DNA from: JAAUQA01 sp036351435
GTDB taxonomy: Bacteria > Pseudomonadota > Gammaproteobacteria > Competibacterales > Competibacteraceae
Assembly: GCA_036351435.1 (NCBI GenBank)
Contig: JAZBPA010000347.1
Coordinates: forward strand, 1-14,199
DNA: 14,199 nucleotides
Direction of reading: 5' to 3'
Part shown: positions 1 through 8,358 of the stretch, one piece after another
Position numbering within the stretch: position 1 is the first letter of the stretch
Layout of the letters: every line of letters begins with the position of its first letter
The notes under the pieces: model-generated
What the model was told of the DNA's origin: nothing
The model's database searches: none
Seen by the model: the letters and a program-made list of their open reading frames with translations, nothing else
Translations under genes and position numbers: made by a program

Positions 1-753
1 AAACGAAGCACAAATCAGCCCCATGGCAACTGACATCTGGAGCGGTTTTATTGAGAAAGACAGAATGCCATCCGCAGCAAAGTGGAGCATCTTGCCCAGA
101 GAGTATTTGCTTGCACCGGCGAAGCGTTCAGCACGCTTGTACGGCAGTCGCGTCTGCTTAAAACCAGCCCAGCTTACCATCCCACGGATAAACCGATCTC
201 GCTCCGGCATGGCGCGCAGTGTATCGACTACATTACGACTCATCAGCCGGAAATCGCCAGTATCCAGTGGAATCGGAACGTCAGAGAGACGATTGAGAAG
301 ACGGTAGAAGCCTCTCGCGGTAGCCCGCTTGAACGCCGATTCACCCGATCGCTCAGTCCGTGTTCCATAGACCACGTCATACCCTTCTTGCCACTTTGCA
401 ATCATCTGATGAATGACCTCCGGTGGATCTTGCAGGTCGGCATCAATGAGCACCACTGAATCACCGCTTGCCGCGTCGATTCCGGCAGTTACCGCAATCT
501 GATGGCCGAAATTGCGTGCCAAGCCTATGAGTTTGATCCTTGAGTCTCCTGTTGCAAAGCGTCTCAATAGCTCACGCGTCTGATCACTACTGCCATCGTC
601 AACGAAAATCAGTTCGACATCCAGATTATACAATTCAGCGCAAAACGCTTTCAGTTGGTGCATGGTCTCCTCTAGGACTGCTTCTTCGTTGTAGCAGGGA
701 ATAACCACGGACAACAATTGAGCTTTAGCTTTGGATTCAACAGCTGGTTTCAT
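1..753 (-). CDS. Family 2 glycosyltransferase, GtrB/DPM-like, C-terminus cut by window edge
   Basis: The product is predicted to transfer a sugar from a nucleotide sugar to a polyprenyl phosphate at the inner face of the cytoplasmic membrane, the step that supplies lipid-linked sugar for cell-surface glycan modification. The 251 visible residues begin with the GT-A fold strand LLSVVIPCYNEE (13-24). DDGSSD (52-57) and DADLQDP (104-110) are the nucleotide- and metal-binding acidic motifs. The ARNFGHQ, TGDFRLM and GASKYSLGK stretches are typical of the GtrB/YkcC/dolichyl-phosphate-mannose-synthase group. A hydrophobic segment starts near residue 232 and runs off the edge. Family members are usually about 310-330 residues with two C-terminal membrane helices, so about 60-80 residues are missing. 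The ATG at 753 has a good AGGAG seven bases upstream. The start overlaps the stop of a transposase remnant (ATGA). The sugar and acceptor cannot be told from sequence. Confidence 0.93.
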   Translation of the reverse strand, partial: MKPAVESKAKAQLLSVVIPCYNEEAVLEETMHQLKAFCAELYNLDVELIFVDDGSSDQTRELLRRFATGDSRIKLIGLARNFGHQIAVTAGIDAASGDSVVLIDADLQDPPEVIHQMIAKWQEGYDVVYGTRTERSGESAFKRATARGFYRLLNRLSDVPIPLDTGDFRLMSRNVVDTLRAMPERDRFIRGMVSWAGFKQTRLPYKRAERFAGASKYSLGKMLHFAADGILSFSIKPLQMSVAMGLICASF

Positions 754-899
754 TGTTCGGCTCCTACCAGATCAAAGGCATACAGCATCGCTTCGACATA
801 CAGCCAATTATCCCGGGCCGTCACTCCCGCCGTCGGTCTCGACAGAGTGTCCTTGATCTGCTCCCATTGCTCATCCCACAACGCATTCCGTCGTCCCAT
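750..899 (-). pseudogene. IS5-family transposase remnant (N-terminal 40 or so codons only)
   Basis: A 49-codon frame begins MGRRNALWDEQWEQIKDTL and continues with TARDNWLYVEAMLY. This resembles the N-terminal DUF4096-type helix-turn-helix region of IS5-family (IS427/IS1031-like) transposases, in which a start like RR.ALSDEQWERI is followed by RDNR.FVEAVL. Similarity ends near residue 41 (about position 777); the expected RTG.PWRDLPERFG continuation and the whole DDE catalytic domain are absent. The frame then runs through sequence carrying the glycosyltransferase ribosome binding site and stops at a TGA overlapping that gene's ATG. It is therefore a decayed insertion-sequence end left beside the glycosyltransferase gene. 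The short peptide might still be translated. The family call rests on recalled motif similarity and was not searched. Confidence 0.72.
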
Positions 900-1084
900 T
901 ATTCAATACCCTCTTGATTAAGGTCCAAACCACTCTCAATTATAATGCGCACTCTTCCTCAGCCCCTAATTGACTACACGCCCTAGGGTCGAGTAAGAGC
1001 TAGTCATTTTCTGGCCGGTAGCGGAAATCCATGCTAGCCTCAGTCAACTAAAAAATGCTTTGTTAAAAACCCGAGAATACAGTC
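754..1084. other. Divergent intergenic region with insertion-sequence end
   Basis: This stretch separates the glycosyltransferase from the divergent GGDEF-EAL gene. It holds the transposase remnant (750-899) and, outside it, what may be the left end of the same element: on the minus strand GAGAGTGGTTTGGACC (922-937) would be a plausible terminal repeat, though no partner copy exists in the window. TATAAT occurs on both strands at 939-946 because ATTATAAT is nearly symmetric. On the plus strand it sits 17 bases after TTAAGG (918-923), a weak promoter that could serve the GGDEF-EAL gene. On the minus strand I find no good -35 box. A TTGACT at 970-975 has no convincing -10. I see no terminator or RNA gene here. 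Confidence 0.45.
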
Positions 1085-3862
1085 TTGCAGAACCTATCCA
1101 TCATTTTTGCCGGAATTATTGGTAATGTTCTGATTTTATTGGGGATGGCCTTTATTTTTAGCCTGTTCCTAGGAGCTTTGGCTAGATTATCCCCGGGGCG
1201 ATATATCATTGCCGTAGGAATAGGTTTCGGCATCATCGCAGTCGGAGGCATATTCTCCACCCTATTTATTACCCCAATCGTTTGGCTAGATCCGTATCCG
1301 GTTGCTGTAGTCAGCGCTGCGGTATTCGCTGGGTCCTGGGCAGCGGTTATTACTGCGCTGTTGACAGGAGTGGGACACCTGCTCGGGATGGGGATGCTGA
1401 CGATGGAGCTCGTCCTAAATATTTGCTCTGCTCTTGTGCTTGGCGCCTTATTCCATCGGTTCTGGGTTATTCAGGGGCATCCTGTCCGATCCCTACACTT
1501 TTGGGTGCTTGGGGTGGCGTTGGCGGTGTTAAATACCGCTTCACTTTGGATAACAGCATGGGCCGATTCCGGCATCTCTTCTGTTGCCCCTGCTGACAGC
1601 GGTAAGAGTCTGGCAATAGGATTGGTGTTTTATCCTCTCGCGGTGTATTTGTTGTGCCAATTCATTTTTCGTGAATTCAGGCGTGTCGAGGATGAATCAG
1701 CACTTAGTGAAGCGAATCGCCAGCTTATTGAGCGTTCTCGTGGTTTGGAAACGACTAACCTGAACCTAGAACAGGAAATTGCTCGGCGCCAACAGGTAGA
1801 GGATGCCTTACGGGAAAATGAAGGAAAATATCGCGCAATCATTGAACAGTCCGGCGAAGGACTGCTGATTACCAATACCGCCGGCGATCATTTACTGGTT
1901 AATCCCAAGTTTTGTGAATTGACAGGCTACAGTGCAACGGAATTGCAAGGTTTGAGTATCCAGGATTTGCTGTCCAAGGATAGCCGGATTTCTTTATTTC
2001 CCAAGGTGATCGCTGAAGGTAGCGGAAAACGGGAAGTCAAACTGATCCGTAAAGGTGGTTCCAGCTTCTACGCCGAGATCGGTGGTTATCCGATCAACCT
2101 GGGGGAAGAAAGGCTGGCGCTGGGTATCGTGCGAGATATCACCGACCGCAAACAGGCCGAGGATTCACTGCGGGAGAGCGAAGAGCGCTTTCGCAATTTG
2201 GTGGAAGGGTCTGTGCAAGGCATTGTCATCGACTGTGCCGATAAGCCGTTGTTTGTAAACCAGACCTATGCGTCGATCTTCGGCTTCGCTAGTCCTGATG
2301 AAGTCCTCAGTTTGGACTCTCTTGATTCTCTCTATGCGCCGGTCGATGCGGAACGTATTCATCAATACCGAGGTTCGCTGGGGAATGATAGTACTGCTGT
2401 TCCCGTACAATACGAATTTCAAGGTCGGCGTAAGGACGGTTCCCTGATCTGGTTGGAAGCCCAATCTCGTATGGTCAACTGGCAGGGAATGGCAGCTGTT
2501 CAGTCCACGGTGGTGGACATTAGCGAACGAAAAACATATCAAGCGCAACTCCTGAGACAGGCACACTTCGATAAAATCACCGACTTGCCTAATCGCGCAT
2601 TGGCTCTGGATCGGTTAGCTCAGGCAGTAATCAGGGCCGAACGTAATCAATCTAAGGCCGGATTGTTGTTCATCGACCTGGACCAATTCAAACAGATCAA
2701 CGATACTCTGGGGCACAGTGCGGGTGACTTATTGTTGAAACAGGCCGGGGTCCGGCTGAGTAAGTGCGTTCGTCAGGAAGATACCGTTGCTCGCCTGGGC
2801 GGCGATGAATTTACCGTTATTTTGCCGGACCTCAGTGCGCCATTAGATACCACGGTGGTCGCCCGTAAAATTATCGATGCATTTTCTAAATGTTTTGTTA
2901 TCGACGGTTACGAAGTATTTGTCACTCCAAGCATCGGCATCACCATCTGCCCCGACGATGGTAATACGCCCTCAACCCTGATGCGTAACTCTGATGCGGC
3001 GATGTATCAAGCGAAAGAGATCGGGCGTAATAATTATCAATTTTTTACCCCATCGCTGAATCAGAAAGCGTTAAACCGGCTCAAAATCGATTCCTGCCTG
3101 CGTAATGCACTGGAACGGGGTGAGTTAACCCTACACTATCAACCGATCATTGATTTGCGTTCCGGTGCGGTTGTCAGTGTGGAGGCTCTGGCGCGCTGGC
3201 ATAACCCGGAATTAGGTCAGATCGGGCCGGATCAATTTATCCCGATAGCGGAAGAAACTGGCTTGATCATACCCATCGGTGAGTGGGTGTTGCAAACCGC
3301 TTGTTTGCAATCCCGCGCCTGGCAAAGCGAGGGATTGCCGCCGTTGCGTTTGACGGTAAACGTCTCTAGTCGCCAGTTTCGCGGCAATCAGCTCGTTCAC
3401 GCCGTGGTGCAGGCTTTGCAGAAAAGTGGTCTGGCGGCGGATTTCCTGGAGCTGGAAATTACCGAAACGTTGCTGATGACGGATCTCCCTGAAACGACTA
3501 ATGCGCTCCAGGAGTTGCACGCCCTCGGTGTGCGTTTGTCAGTGGACGACTTCGGTACCGGTTACTCCTCGTTGAGTTACCTCAGACGCTTCCCGGTCGA
3601 TACCTTGAAAATCGACAAGTCGTTCATCGGCGATGTTGGCGATGATCCTGATGATGCGGCTCTAGTTGAGGCTATTATCGCTATGGGACGTAGTTTGAAC
3701 CTGGATGTAGCTGCCGAGGGGGTTGAAACCCGCGAGCAGTTGGAATTTCTCCGGGTTCGTGCCTGTGATTTGGCTCAGGGTTATTACTTCGGACGGCCGA
3801 TGCCGCCCGAGCGGTTTGCCGAACTGTTTAAGGATTGGATGCTGTTACCCCCCCCCGAATGA
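1085..3862 (+). CDS. LytS-type membrane sensor, PAS-PAS-GGDEF-EAL c-di-GMP synthase/phosphodiesterase
   Basis: This 925-residue inner-membrane protein should make and/or degrade cyclic di-GMP in response to a signal. About six hydrophobic segments (8-30, 42-64, 74-95, 105-126, 138-158, 175-197) resemble the 5TM-5TMR_LYT sensor module. A linking helix, likely coiled coil, spans 200-245. Two PAS domains (about 246-357 and 365-483) each end in the typical DITDRK/DISERK. The GGDEF domain has D496, metal aspartate D531 and intact GGDEF (572-576). It is preceded by RQED (563-566) five residues upstream, which fits the product-inhibition I-site RxxD. The EAL domain keeps EALARW (from 700), ELEITET, DDFGTGYSS (from 821), LKIDKSF, AAEGVET (E878) and QGYYFGRP, so both activities look possible. 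The start is TTG at 1085; an in-frame stop at 1064 rules out any earlier start. ATG at 1145 is an alternative but would trim the first membrane helix. The gene is convergent with the ABC exporter, ten bases away. Confidence 0.93.
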   Translation: MQNLSIIFAGIIGNVLILLGMAFIFSLFLGALARLSPGRYIIAVGIGFGIIAVGGIFSTLFITPIVWLDPYPVAVVSAAVFAGSWAAVITALLTGVGHLLGMGMLTMELVLNICSALVLGALFHRFWVIQGHPVRSLHFWVLGVALAVLNTASLWITAWADSGISSVAPADSGKSLAIGLVFYPLAVYLLCQFIFREFRRVEDESALSEANRQLIERSRGLETTNLNLEQEIARRQQVEDALRENEGKYRAIIEQSGEGLLITNTAGDHLLVNPKFCELTGYSATELQGLSIQDLLSKDSRISLFPKVIAEGSGKREVKLIRKGGSSFYAEIGGYPINLGEERLALGIVRDITDRKQAEDSLRESEERFRNLVEGSVQGIVIDCADKPLFVNQTYASIFGFASPDEVLSLDSLDSLYAPVDAERIHQYRGSLGNDSTAVPVQYEFQGRRKDGSLIWLEAQSRMVNWQGMAAVQSTVVDISERKTYQAQLLRQAHFDKITDLPNRALALDRLAQAVIRAERNQSKAGLLFIDLDQFKQINDTLGHSAGDLLLKQAGVRLSKCVRQEDTVARLGGDEFTVILPDLSAPLDTTVVARKIIDAFSKCFVIDGYEVFVTPSIGITICPDDGNTPSTLMRNSDAAMYQAKEIGRNNYQFFTPSLNQKALNRLKIDSCLRNALERGELTLHYQPIIDLRSGAVVSVEALARWHNPELGQIGPDQFIPIAEETGLIIPIGEWVLQTACLQSRAWQSEGLPPLRLTVNVSSRQFRGNQLVHAVVQALQKSGLAADFLELEITETLLMTDLPETTNALQELHALGVRLSVDDFGTGYSSLSYLRRFPVDTLKIDKSFIGDVGDDPDDAALVEAIIAMGRSLNLDVAAEGVETREQLEFLRVRACDLAQGYYFGRPMPPERFAELFKDWMLLPPPE

Positions 3863-3872
3863 AACGCCCGCT

Positions 3873-5684
3873 TCAGCGATCAGCGATATTCACCTGTTGT
3901 TCATCTTCCCGTTGTTGTAGTGCCCAGAGCTGGGCGTAAGCGCCTTGATGTGCCAGCAAAGCTTGGTGAGTGCCTTGTTCAACGATACGGCCATGATCCA
4001 GTACCAGGATTTTATCGGCGTCGACGATTGTCGACAAACGATGCGCGATGACCAGAGTCGTATGCTCGGCAGCCGCTGTGCGTAAGGCTTGTAAGATAGC
4101 CCGTTCTGCTTTGCTGTCCAATGCAGAGGTCGCTTCGTCGAAAACCAGGATCTGCGGTTGCTTGAGAATGGCCCTGGCGATGGCTACGCGCTGTTTTTCT
4201 CCGCCCGACAATTTGAGGCCGCGTTCGCCCACCAAGGTATCGTAGCCTTGCGGCAGCCGGCTAATGAAGTCATGCAATTGGGCCAGCTGGGCGGCGGCGA
4301 TAATCTCACTGCGTTCTGCTGTGGGGCGGGCATAGGCGATATTGTATTCAATCGTATCGTTGAATAGCACGGTGTCTTGCGGCACGATCCCGATTGAGGC
4401 CCGCAAACTGTCTTGGGTCACTTGGCGAATATCCTGACCGTCGATCAAAATACGCCCGTCATTGACATCGTAAAAACGAAATAACAGACGGGCCAGCGTC
4501 GATTTACCAGCCCCGCTGGCGCCTACCACTGCTAGTTTGGACCGTGGTGGAATTGTGAAACTGACGTCGAACAAAATTTGCCGATCGGTTTGATAACTGA
4601 AATTGACCTGCTCAAAGCGCAATTCCCCGCGTTTGGCTTGCAATACCGCAGCGCCAGCTTGATCTTGGATCTCGGGTTTTTCATCCAACAGTTTAACCAG
4701 CAAATCCATGTCGGCCAGGGCGTATTTGATCTGCCGGTAAATGACGCCGAGAAACCCCAGAGGCAAGAACAGTTGCAACAACAGGGCGTTGACTAATACC
4801 AGATCACCTAAGGTCATCTGGCCGGTTAAAACTTGGTTGGCCGCGAAAAACATGATCGCAGTCACCCCCATGGCGATGATCGCATCTTGCCCGAAGTTCA
4901 GTGTCGACATGGAGGTCTGAGTCAGTACCGCGCTGTTTTCCCACTCGGCCAGGGTATTGTCGCAACGACGGGCTTCCCATTCCTCGTTACCGAAATATTT
5001 GACGGTTTCATAGTTGATCAAGCCGTCAATCGCCGCGTTGTTGGCTTTTGAGTCCAACCGATTCATGGTGTGACGATGGTCCATGCGCCATTGGGTAATC
5101 AGCAAAGTGAACGCCACATAACCGACCACGCTGAGCAAGACGATAACGCTGAAGATCCAGTCGTATTGACTGATTAGGATTGCAGCAACCAGGATGAACT
5201 CGACCGCTACCGGCAGAATGCTGAACGTCAAATAGTTGAGTAACGAACTCAGGCTACGTGCACCCCGTTCCAAGTCACGGCTGATCGCACCGGTTTTACG
5301 CTCTAGATGGAAGCGCAGCGAAAGACTATGCAGATGGCGCAGGGTACGCAGTGTCAGGCGACGCATGGCGCGGTAGCGCACCCGTGCGAATAGGCCATCG
5401 CGTAGCTCGTCAAACAAGGCGCTCGCTGTGCGCAATCCGCCGTAGGCCAACAACAGCACAACAGGCAAGGCAACCGTAGCTGCTTGGGTGGTATCAAGAC
5501 GGTCCACAATCCCTTTGAGCACTAGCGGTATGCCTACATTAGCCACTTTGGCGAGAATCAGGCAGCCCAACGCCAACAAGACCCGTTCCCAGAATTCCAA
5601 AAGATAGGGCAATAAAGCGCGGACGTTGGCCCAATCCCGGCGATTGTCATGTGGAGTTTCGGTACGACCGAAGTGGGGAGACAT
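3873..5684 (-). CDS. Atm1/HMT1-type ABC exporter (fused membrane and ATPase domains)
   Basis: This 603-residue half-transporter is predicted to homodimerise in the inner membrane and export glutathione-type compounds or metal conjugates, as known for bacterial Atm1 relatives. The membrane domain (about 20-325) carries NYETVKYFGNEE (224-235) and STLNFGQ (260-266), hallmarks of the Atm1/ABCB7/HMT1 branch. The nucleotide-binding domain has Walker A GASGAGKST (388-396), Q-loop VPQDT (Q436), signature LSGGEKQ (492-498), Walker B ILVFDE (D516, E517) and the H-loop VIAHRLS (H548), all intact. The length equals that of typical Atm1 proteins. I choose ATG 5684: the frame is open to 5825, but those 47 codons overlie the terminator and the end of the upstream ligase and encode nothing family-like. 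The ribosome binding site is weak (GGAAAAG). The substrate is inferred from the family and was not shown here. Confidence 0.92.
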   Translation of the reverse strand: MSPHFGRTETPHDNRRDWANVRALLPYLLEFWERVLLALGCLILAKVANVGIPLVLKGIVDRLDTTQAATVALPVVLLLAYGGLRTASALFDELRDGLFARVRYRAMRRLTLRTLRHLHSLSLRFHLERKTGAISRDLERGARSLSSLLNYLTFSILPVAVEFILVAAILISQYDWIFSVIVLLSVVGYVAFTLLITQWRMDHRHTMNRLDSKANNAAIDGLINYETVKYFGNEEWEARRCDNTLAEWENSAVLTQTSMSTLNFGQDAIIAMGVTAIMFFAANQVLTGQMTLGDLVLVNALLLQLFLPLGFLGVIYRQIKYALADMDLLVKLLDEKPEIQDQAGAAVLQAKRGELRFEQVNFSYQTDRQILFDVSFTIPPRSKLAVVGASGAGKSTLARLLFRFYDVNDGRILIDGQDIRQVTQDSLRASIGIVPQDTVLFNDTIEYNIAYARPTAERSEIIAAAQLAQLHDFISRLPQGYDTLVGERGLKLSGGEKQRVAIARAILKQPQILVFDEATSALDSKAERAILQALRTAAAEHTTLVIAHRLSTIVDADKILVLDHGRIVEQGTHQALLAHQGAYAQLWALQQREDEQQVNIADR

Positions 5685-5721
5685 AAGATTGCTTTTCCAT
5701 CTAGGGATGAGAGTGGGACAG

Positions 5722-5744
5722 AAAAAAGGCCCCACTAGGGGGCC
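5722..5744 (-). terminator. Rho-independent terminator after the acyl-CoA ligase gene
   Basis: On the minus strand a perfect six-base-pair stem GGCCCC/GGGGCC encloses the loop CTAGT and is followed by six T residues. It lies 22 bases past the ligase stop codon and about 37 bases before the ABC exporter start, so it should end ligase transcription and insulate the two genes. Confidence 0.85.
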
Positions 5745-5766
5745 GTCGGTAGAGTAGTGACGGCGG

Positions 5767-7292
5767 TCAATCGGTTTGCTTGTACTGTTCCCGCATCTCC
5801 CGCTTGAGCACTTTGCCGGCGACATTACGGGGTAGGACGTCCAATACTAGGACATCGCTGATGCGCTGAAATTTGGCATCCACCCGACTATTAGTCCATT
5901 CCGTCAACTCTGCAGTGTCGAGGGTCGCACCAGGCCTTGGAATCACCGCCGCGATGGGCACCTCACCCATTTCTCGTCCGGCACTCCGAATACGGCTACT
6001 TCGTTGACATCGGGATGTCGGATGATGACCTCTTCAATGTCCTTGGGGTAGACATTGACCCCACCTGAGATAATCATGTCTTTGAGACGGTCAACCAGAA
6101 ACAGATAGCCCTCTTCGTCCACATACCCGGCGTCGCCAGTGTATAACCAGCCGTTGAGGATGGCTTTTTCAGTTAGATCGGGGCGCTTGTAATAACCCGG
6201 CATTAACATTGGGCCTTTGCCGCAGATTTCACCGATCTCGCCCGGCGCGCATTCCTTGCCGTTGTCATTGACAATACGCATTTCCAGGAATGGTGGTGGT
6301 ACTCCCACAGAGCCGACCTTACGGATTGCATCGTGCTTATCAAGCACGGTCATAAAGCCTTCAGTCAGCCCGTACAATTCGTAGAAACGCCCCGGTAGTT
6401 GCTCGTTCAAACGATGCTTGTATTCCAAATGTAACGGCGCACCGACATTGTGAATCATTTCTAGGGACTCCAATTTGCCGGGTGCGAAGTCAGGGCTATT
6501 GAGAAGCGCAATGATCTGCGACGGTACCATGACAATGTGGGTGACTTTTTCCTTGTCGGTGTCAGCAATGACATCTTCTGCAGCAAAGGCTTTATGCAGA
6601 ATATAAGTACAGCCCAGATACATCCAGGGCATGAGATCTAACATCGCGCCGTTGAATACTATAGACCCAGCATGGAGAACTACGCTCTCCGGGGTCATTC
6701 GCCAGCATGCCCCGAAAATCGTGCAATACATGGCGCGAATGTAATGAGTATGCACGATACCTTTGGGTGCGCCGGTGGTGCCGCTGGAGTACATGATGTT
6801 GTAGACATCATCGTCATTGAGCTCAGCATCCGGTGGGTTGTCTTCCGATGCAGTGGCGACGAACTCGGCATAACTACGAAAGCCCGGCTGTGATTCCCCG
6901 TCAACCAGAATGAACCGGTCCGCTTGGATAGCCGGTAAATTGCCGCGTATCCGCGCCAGCGTATCGGTAAAACTGGCATCAGCGAGTACCAATACGGTAT
7001 CAGAATCATTTAATAAGGTGGTTAGACCGCTCTCCTGTAACAGCGGACTACAAGGCACAATCACGATGCCAGTTTTGGCGGCCGCCCAATAGGCTGCCAT
7101 GAGCTCGGTGCAATTCGGCAGCAGGGTGGCCATTTTGTCGCCCTTGCTTAGCCCGCTGGCCAAAAGGGCGTTAGCCAGCTGGTTAACATAGGCGTTGAAT
7201 TCGCGGTAAGTGAATCGTTGTTCGCCGCAAACGAAGGCTAAGTGATTGGGCCGATAGCGGGCGTGCCGGGGCAAAAGCGAGCCGATGTTCAT
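5767..7292 (-). pseudogene. Class I adenylate-forming acyl-CoA ligase, frameshifted near the C-terminal domain
   Basis: The intact enzyme would activate a carboxylic acid with ATP and load it onto CoA (fatty-acyl-CoA or aryl-CoA synthetase type). The first frame (7292 to 5943, 449 codons) contains A3 YSSGTTGAPKG (168-178), A5 YELYGLTEG (304-312), A7 YTGD (384-387) and A8 DRLKDMIISGGVNVYPKDIEE (401-421, split here as DRLKDMI then ISGGVNVYPKDIEE). After EKW (442) it runs out of frame and stops. The C-terminal part, GEVPIAAVI to the end, continues in another frame at 5767-5967 and carries the A10 region NVAGKVLKRE with its catalytic lysine. Restoring one G in the GGG run (minus strand, 5966-5968) gives a continuous protein of 508 residues, the usual family length. 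The 449-residue product would lack the A10 lysine. ATG 7292 has AGGAG six bases upstream. True decay and a sequencing error in a G run cannot be told apart. The substrate is unknown. Confidence 0.9.
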
Positions 7293-7605
7293 GAAAGTCT
7301 CCTGTCAGTAGTCGGGTTGGCCGCAGCCACCGAGTAGTGATTGTACTGCAAACCCAGGTAATTATTCTCGTCAACCCAAAACCCCTCACTGACTAGATTC
7401 CGCGAGCAGTATGTCACCGATACTTGTTTTACGACCTGCGCAAGCACTGGGCGTGCATTGATTGATGGTCAGCCATTATCGATTTTGCAACTTGATTCGA
7501 CTATGCTCAACGGCTAGTGTCTCCCGCAAATCGGTGATGAGGTTTTTGGTGCTAAATCGGGGGTACACCCAGGCGTTTGCGCAATTGATACGAGGAACTT
7601 GAACT
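7293..7605. other. Divergent intergenic region between acyl-CoA ligase and aquaporin
   Basis: This region should carry the promoters for both divergent genes. The best plus-strand candidate is TTGATT (7492-7497), 17 bases, then TAGTGT (7515-7520), which keeps the key T, A and final T of the -10 box; it would give a leader of about 80 bases before the aquaporin ATG. On the minus strand TACAAT (7340-7345) and TTGACG (7369-7374) are present but 23 bases apart, too far to pair. I see no RNA gene or clear operator. Confidence 0.35.
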
Positions 7606-8307
7606 ATGTTGTTTCAACGTGCGACAGTCGAATTTATCGGCACTTTCTGGTTGGTGTTGGGTGGGTGCGGTAGCGCTGTGTTGGCCGCGGCATTTCCGGA
7701 TGTGGGAATCGGCTTATTAGGTGTTGCACTCGCTTTTGGGTTGACGGTGCTCACCATGGCTTATGCGATAGGACATATCTCAGGATGTCATCTTAACCCG
7801 GCGGTTTCTGTTGGGTTAGTTGCGAGTGGGCGGTTTCCGGTCGGAGAGTTGCTGCCTTACGTTGTCGCTCAGGTGCTAGGTGCCATAGTAGGTGCCGGCG
7901 TCCTTTATTTGATTGCCAGCGGCAAAGCAGGATTCGAGATCAGCAGTGGTCTAGCGTCTAATGGCTATGGTGCACATTCTCCCGGCGGATATTCGCTGAC
8001 GGCGGCTTTAGTGACTGAAATCGTCATGACCTTTATGTTTTTGTTCATTATTCTGGGGGCGACCGACAAGCGAGCTCCGGCCGGCTTTGCTCCGATTGCC
8101 ATTGGCTTGGGATTGACCCTGATTCATCTGATCAGTATTCCTGTGACTAATACCTCGGTCAATCCGGCGCGTAGCACCGGGCCGGCGTTATTCGTGGGGG
8201 ACTGGGCTATTGGGCAATTATGGCTGTTCTGGGTTGCACCGATTATCGGCGCGGCTCTAGCAGGATTGGTTTATCGCGGGTTTTTGGACGATTCCGAATC
8301 CGTATAG
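7606..8307 (+). CDS. aqpZ: Aquaporin Z, water channel
   Basis: This 233-residue integral membrane protein forms a tetrameric channel for rapid passive water flow across the inner membrane. It has six hydrophobic helices and the two half-helix motifs NPAVS (64-68) and NPARS (186-190). The residues matching the selectivity filter of water-specific channels are present (F44, H174, T183, R189), and the typical AYAIGHISGCHLNPA stretch precedes the first NPA. This favours a water channel over a glycerol facilitator, which would have a smaller residue in place of H174. The length matches AqpZ (about 231 residues). ATG 7606 is preceded by GAGGAA about nine bases upstream. The gene stands alone, divergent from the broken ligase and convergent with the crotonase gene 51 bases on. 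Confidence 0.96.
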   Translation: MLFQRATVEFIGTFWLVLGGCGSAVLAAAFPDVGIGLLGVALAFGLTVLTMAYAIGHISGCHLNPAVSVGLVASGRFPVGELLPYVVAQVLGAIVGAGVLYLIASGKAGFEISSGLASNGYGAHSPGGYSLTAALVTEIVMTFMFLFIILGATDKRAPAGFAPIAIGLGLTLIHLISIPVTNTSVNPARSTGPALFVGDWAIGQLWLFWVAPIIGAALAGLVYRGFLDDSESV

Positions 8308-8358
8308 CCTCCTGAACCGGGGAGTAAATGGTCGGATCCCGATTGATTGTGACGGTAT

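Noticed and set aside
82..459. Plus-strand open frame of 125 codons opposite the glycosyltransferase
   Set aside because: It is antisense to a clear GT2 coding frame and has no recognisable domain or ribosome binding site.
2165..2566. Minus-strand open frame of 133 codons inside the GGDEF-EAL gene
   Set aside because: It is the antisense shadow of the second PAS domain, with no recognisable protein features.
5685..5825. Upstream extension of the ABC exporter frame to an ATG at 5825 (650 residues)
   Set aside because: The extra 47 codons lie over the terminator hairpin and the 3' end of the ligase and show no family similarity; the ATG at 5684 gives the normal Atm1 length.
5966..5976. Programmed -1 frameshift in the ligase
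   Set aside because: The junction AAATGGGTGAG lacks a classical slippery heptamer, and ligases of this family are not known to use recoding; deletion or sequencing error is simpler.
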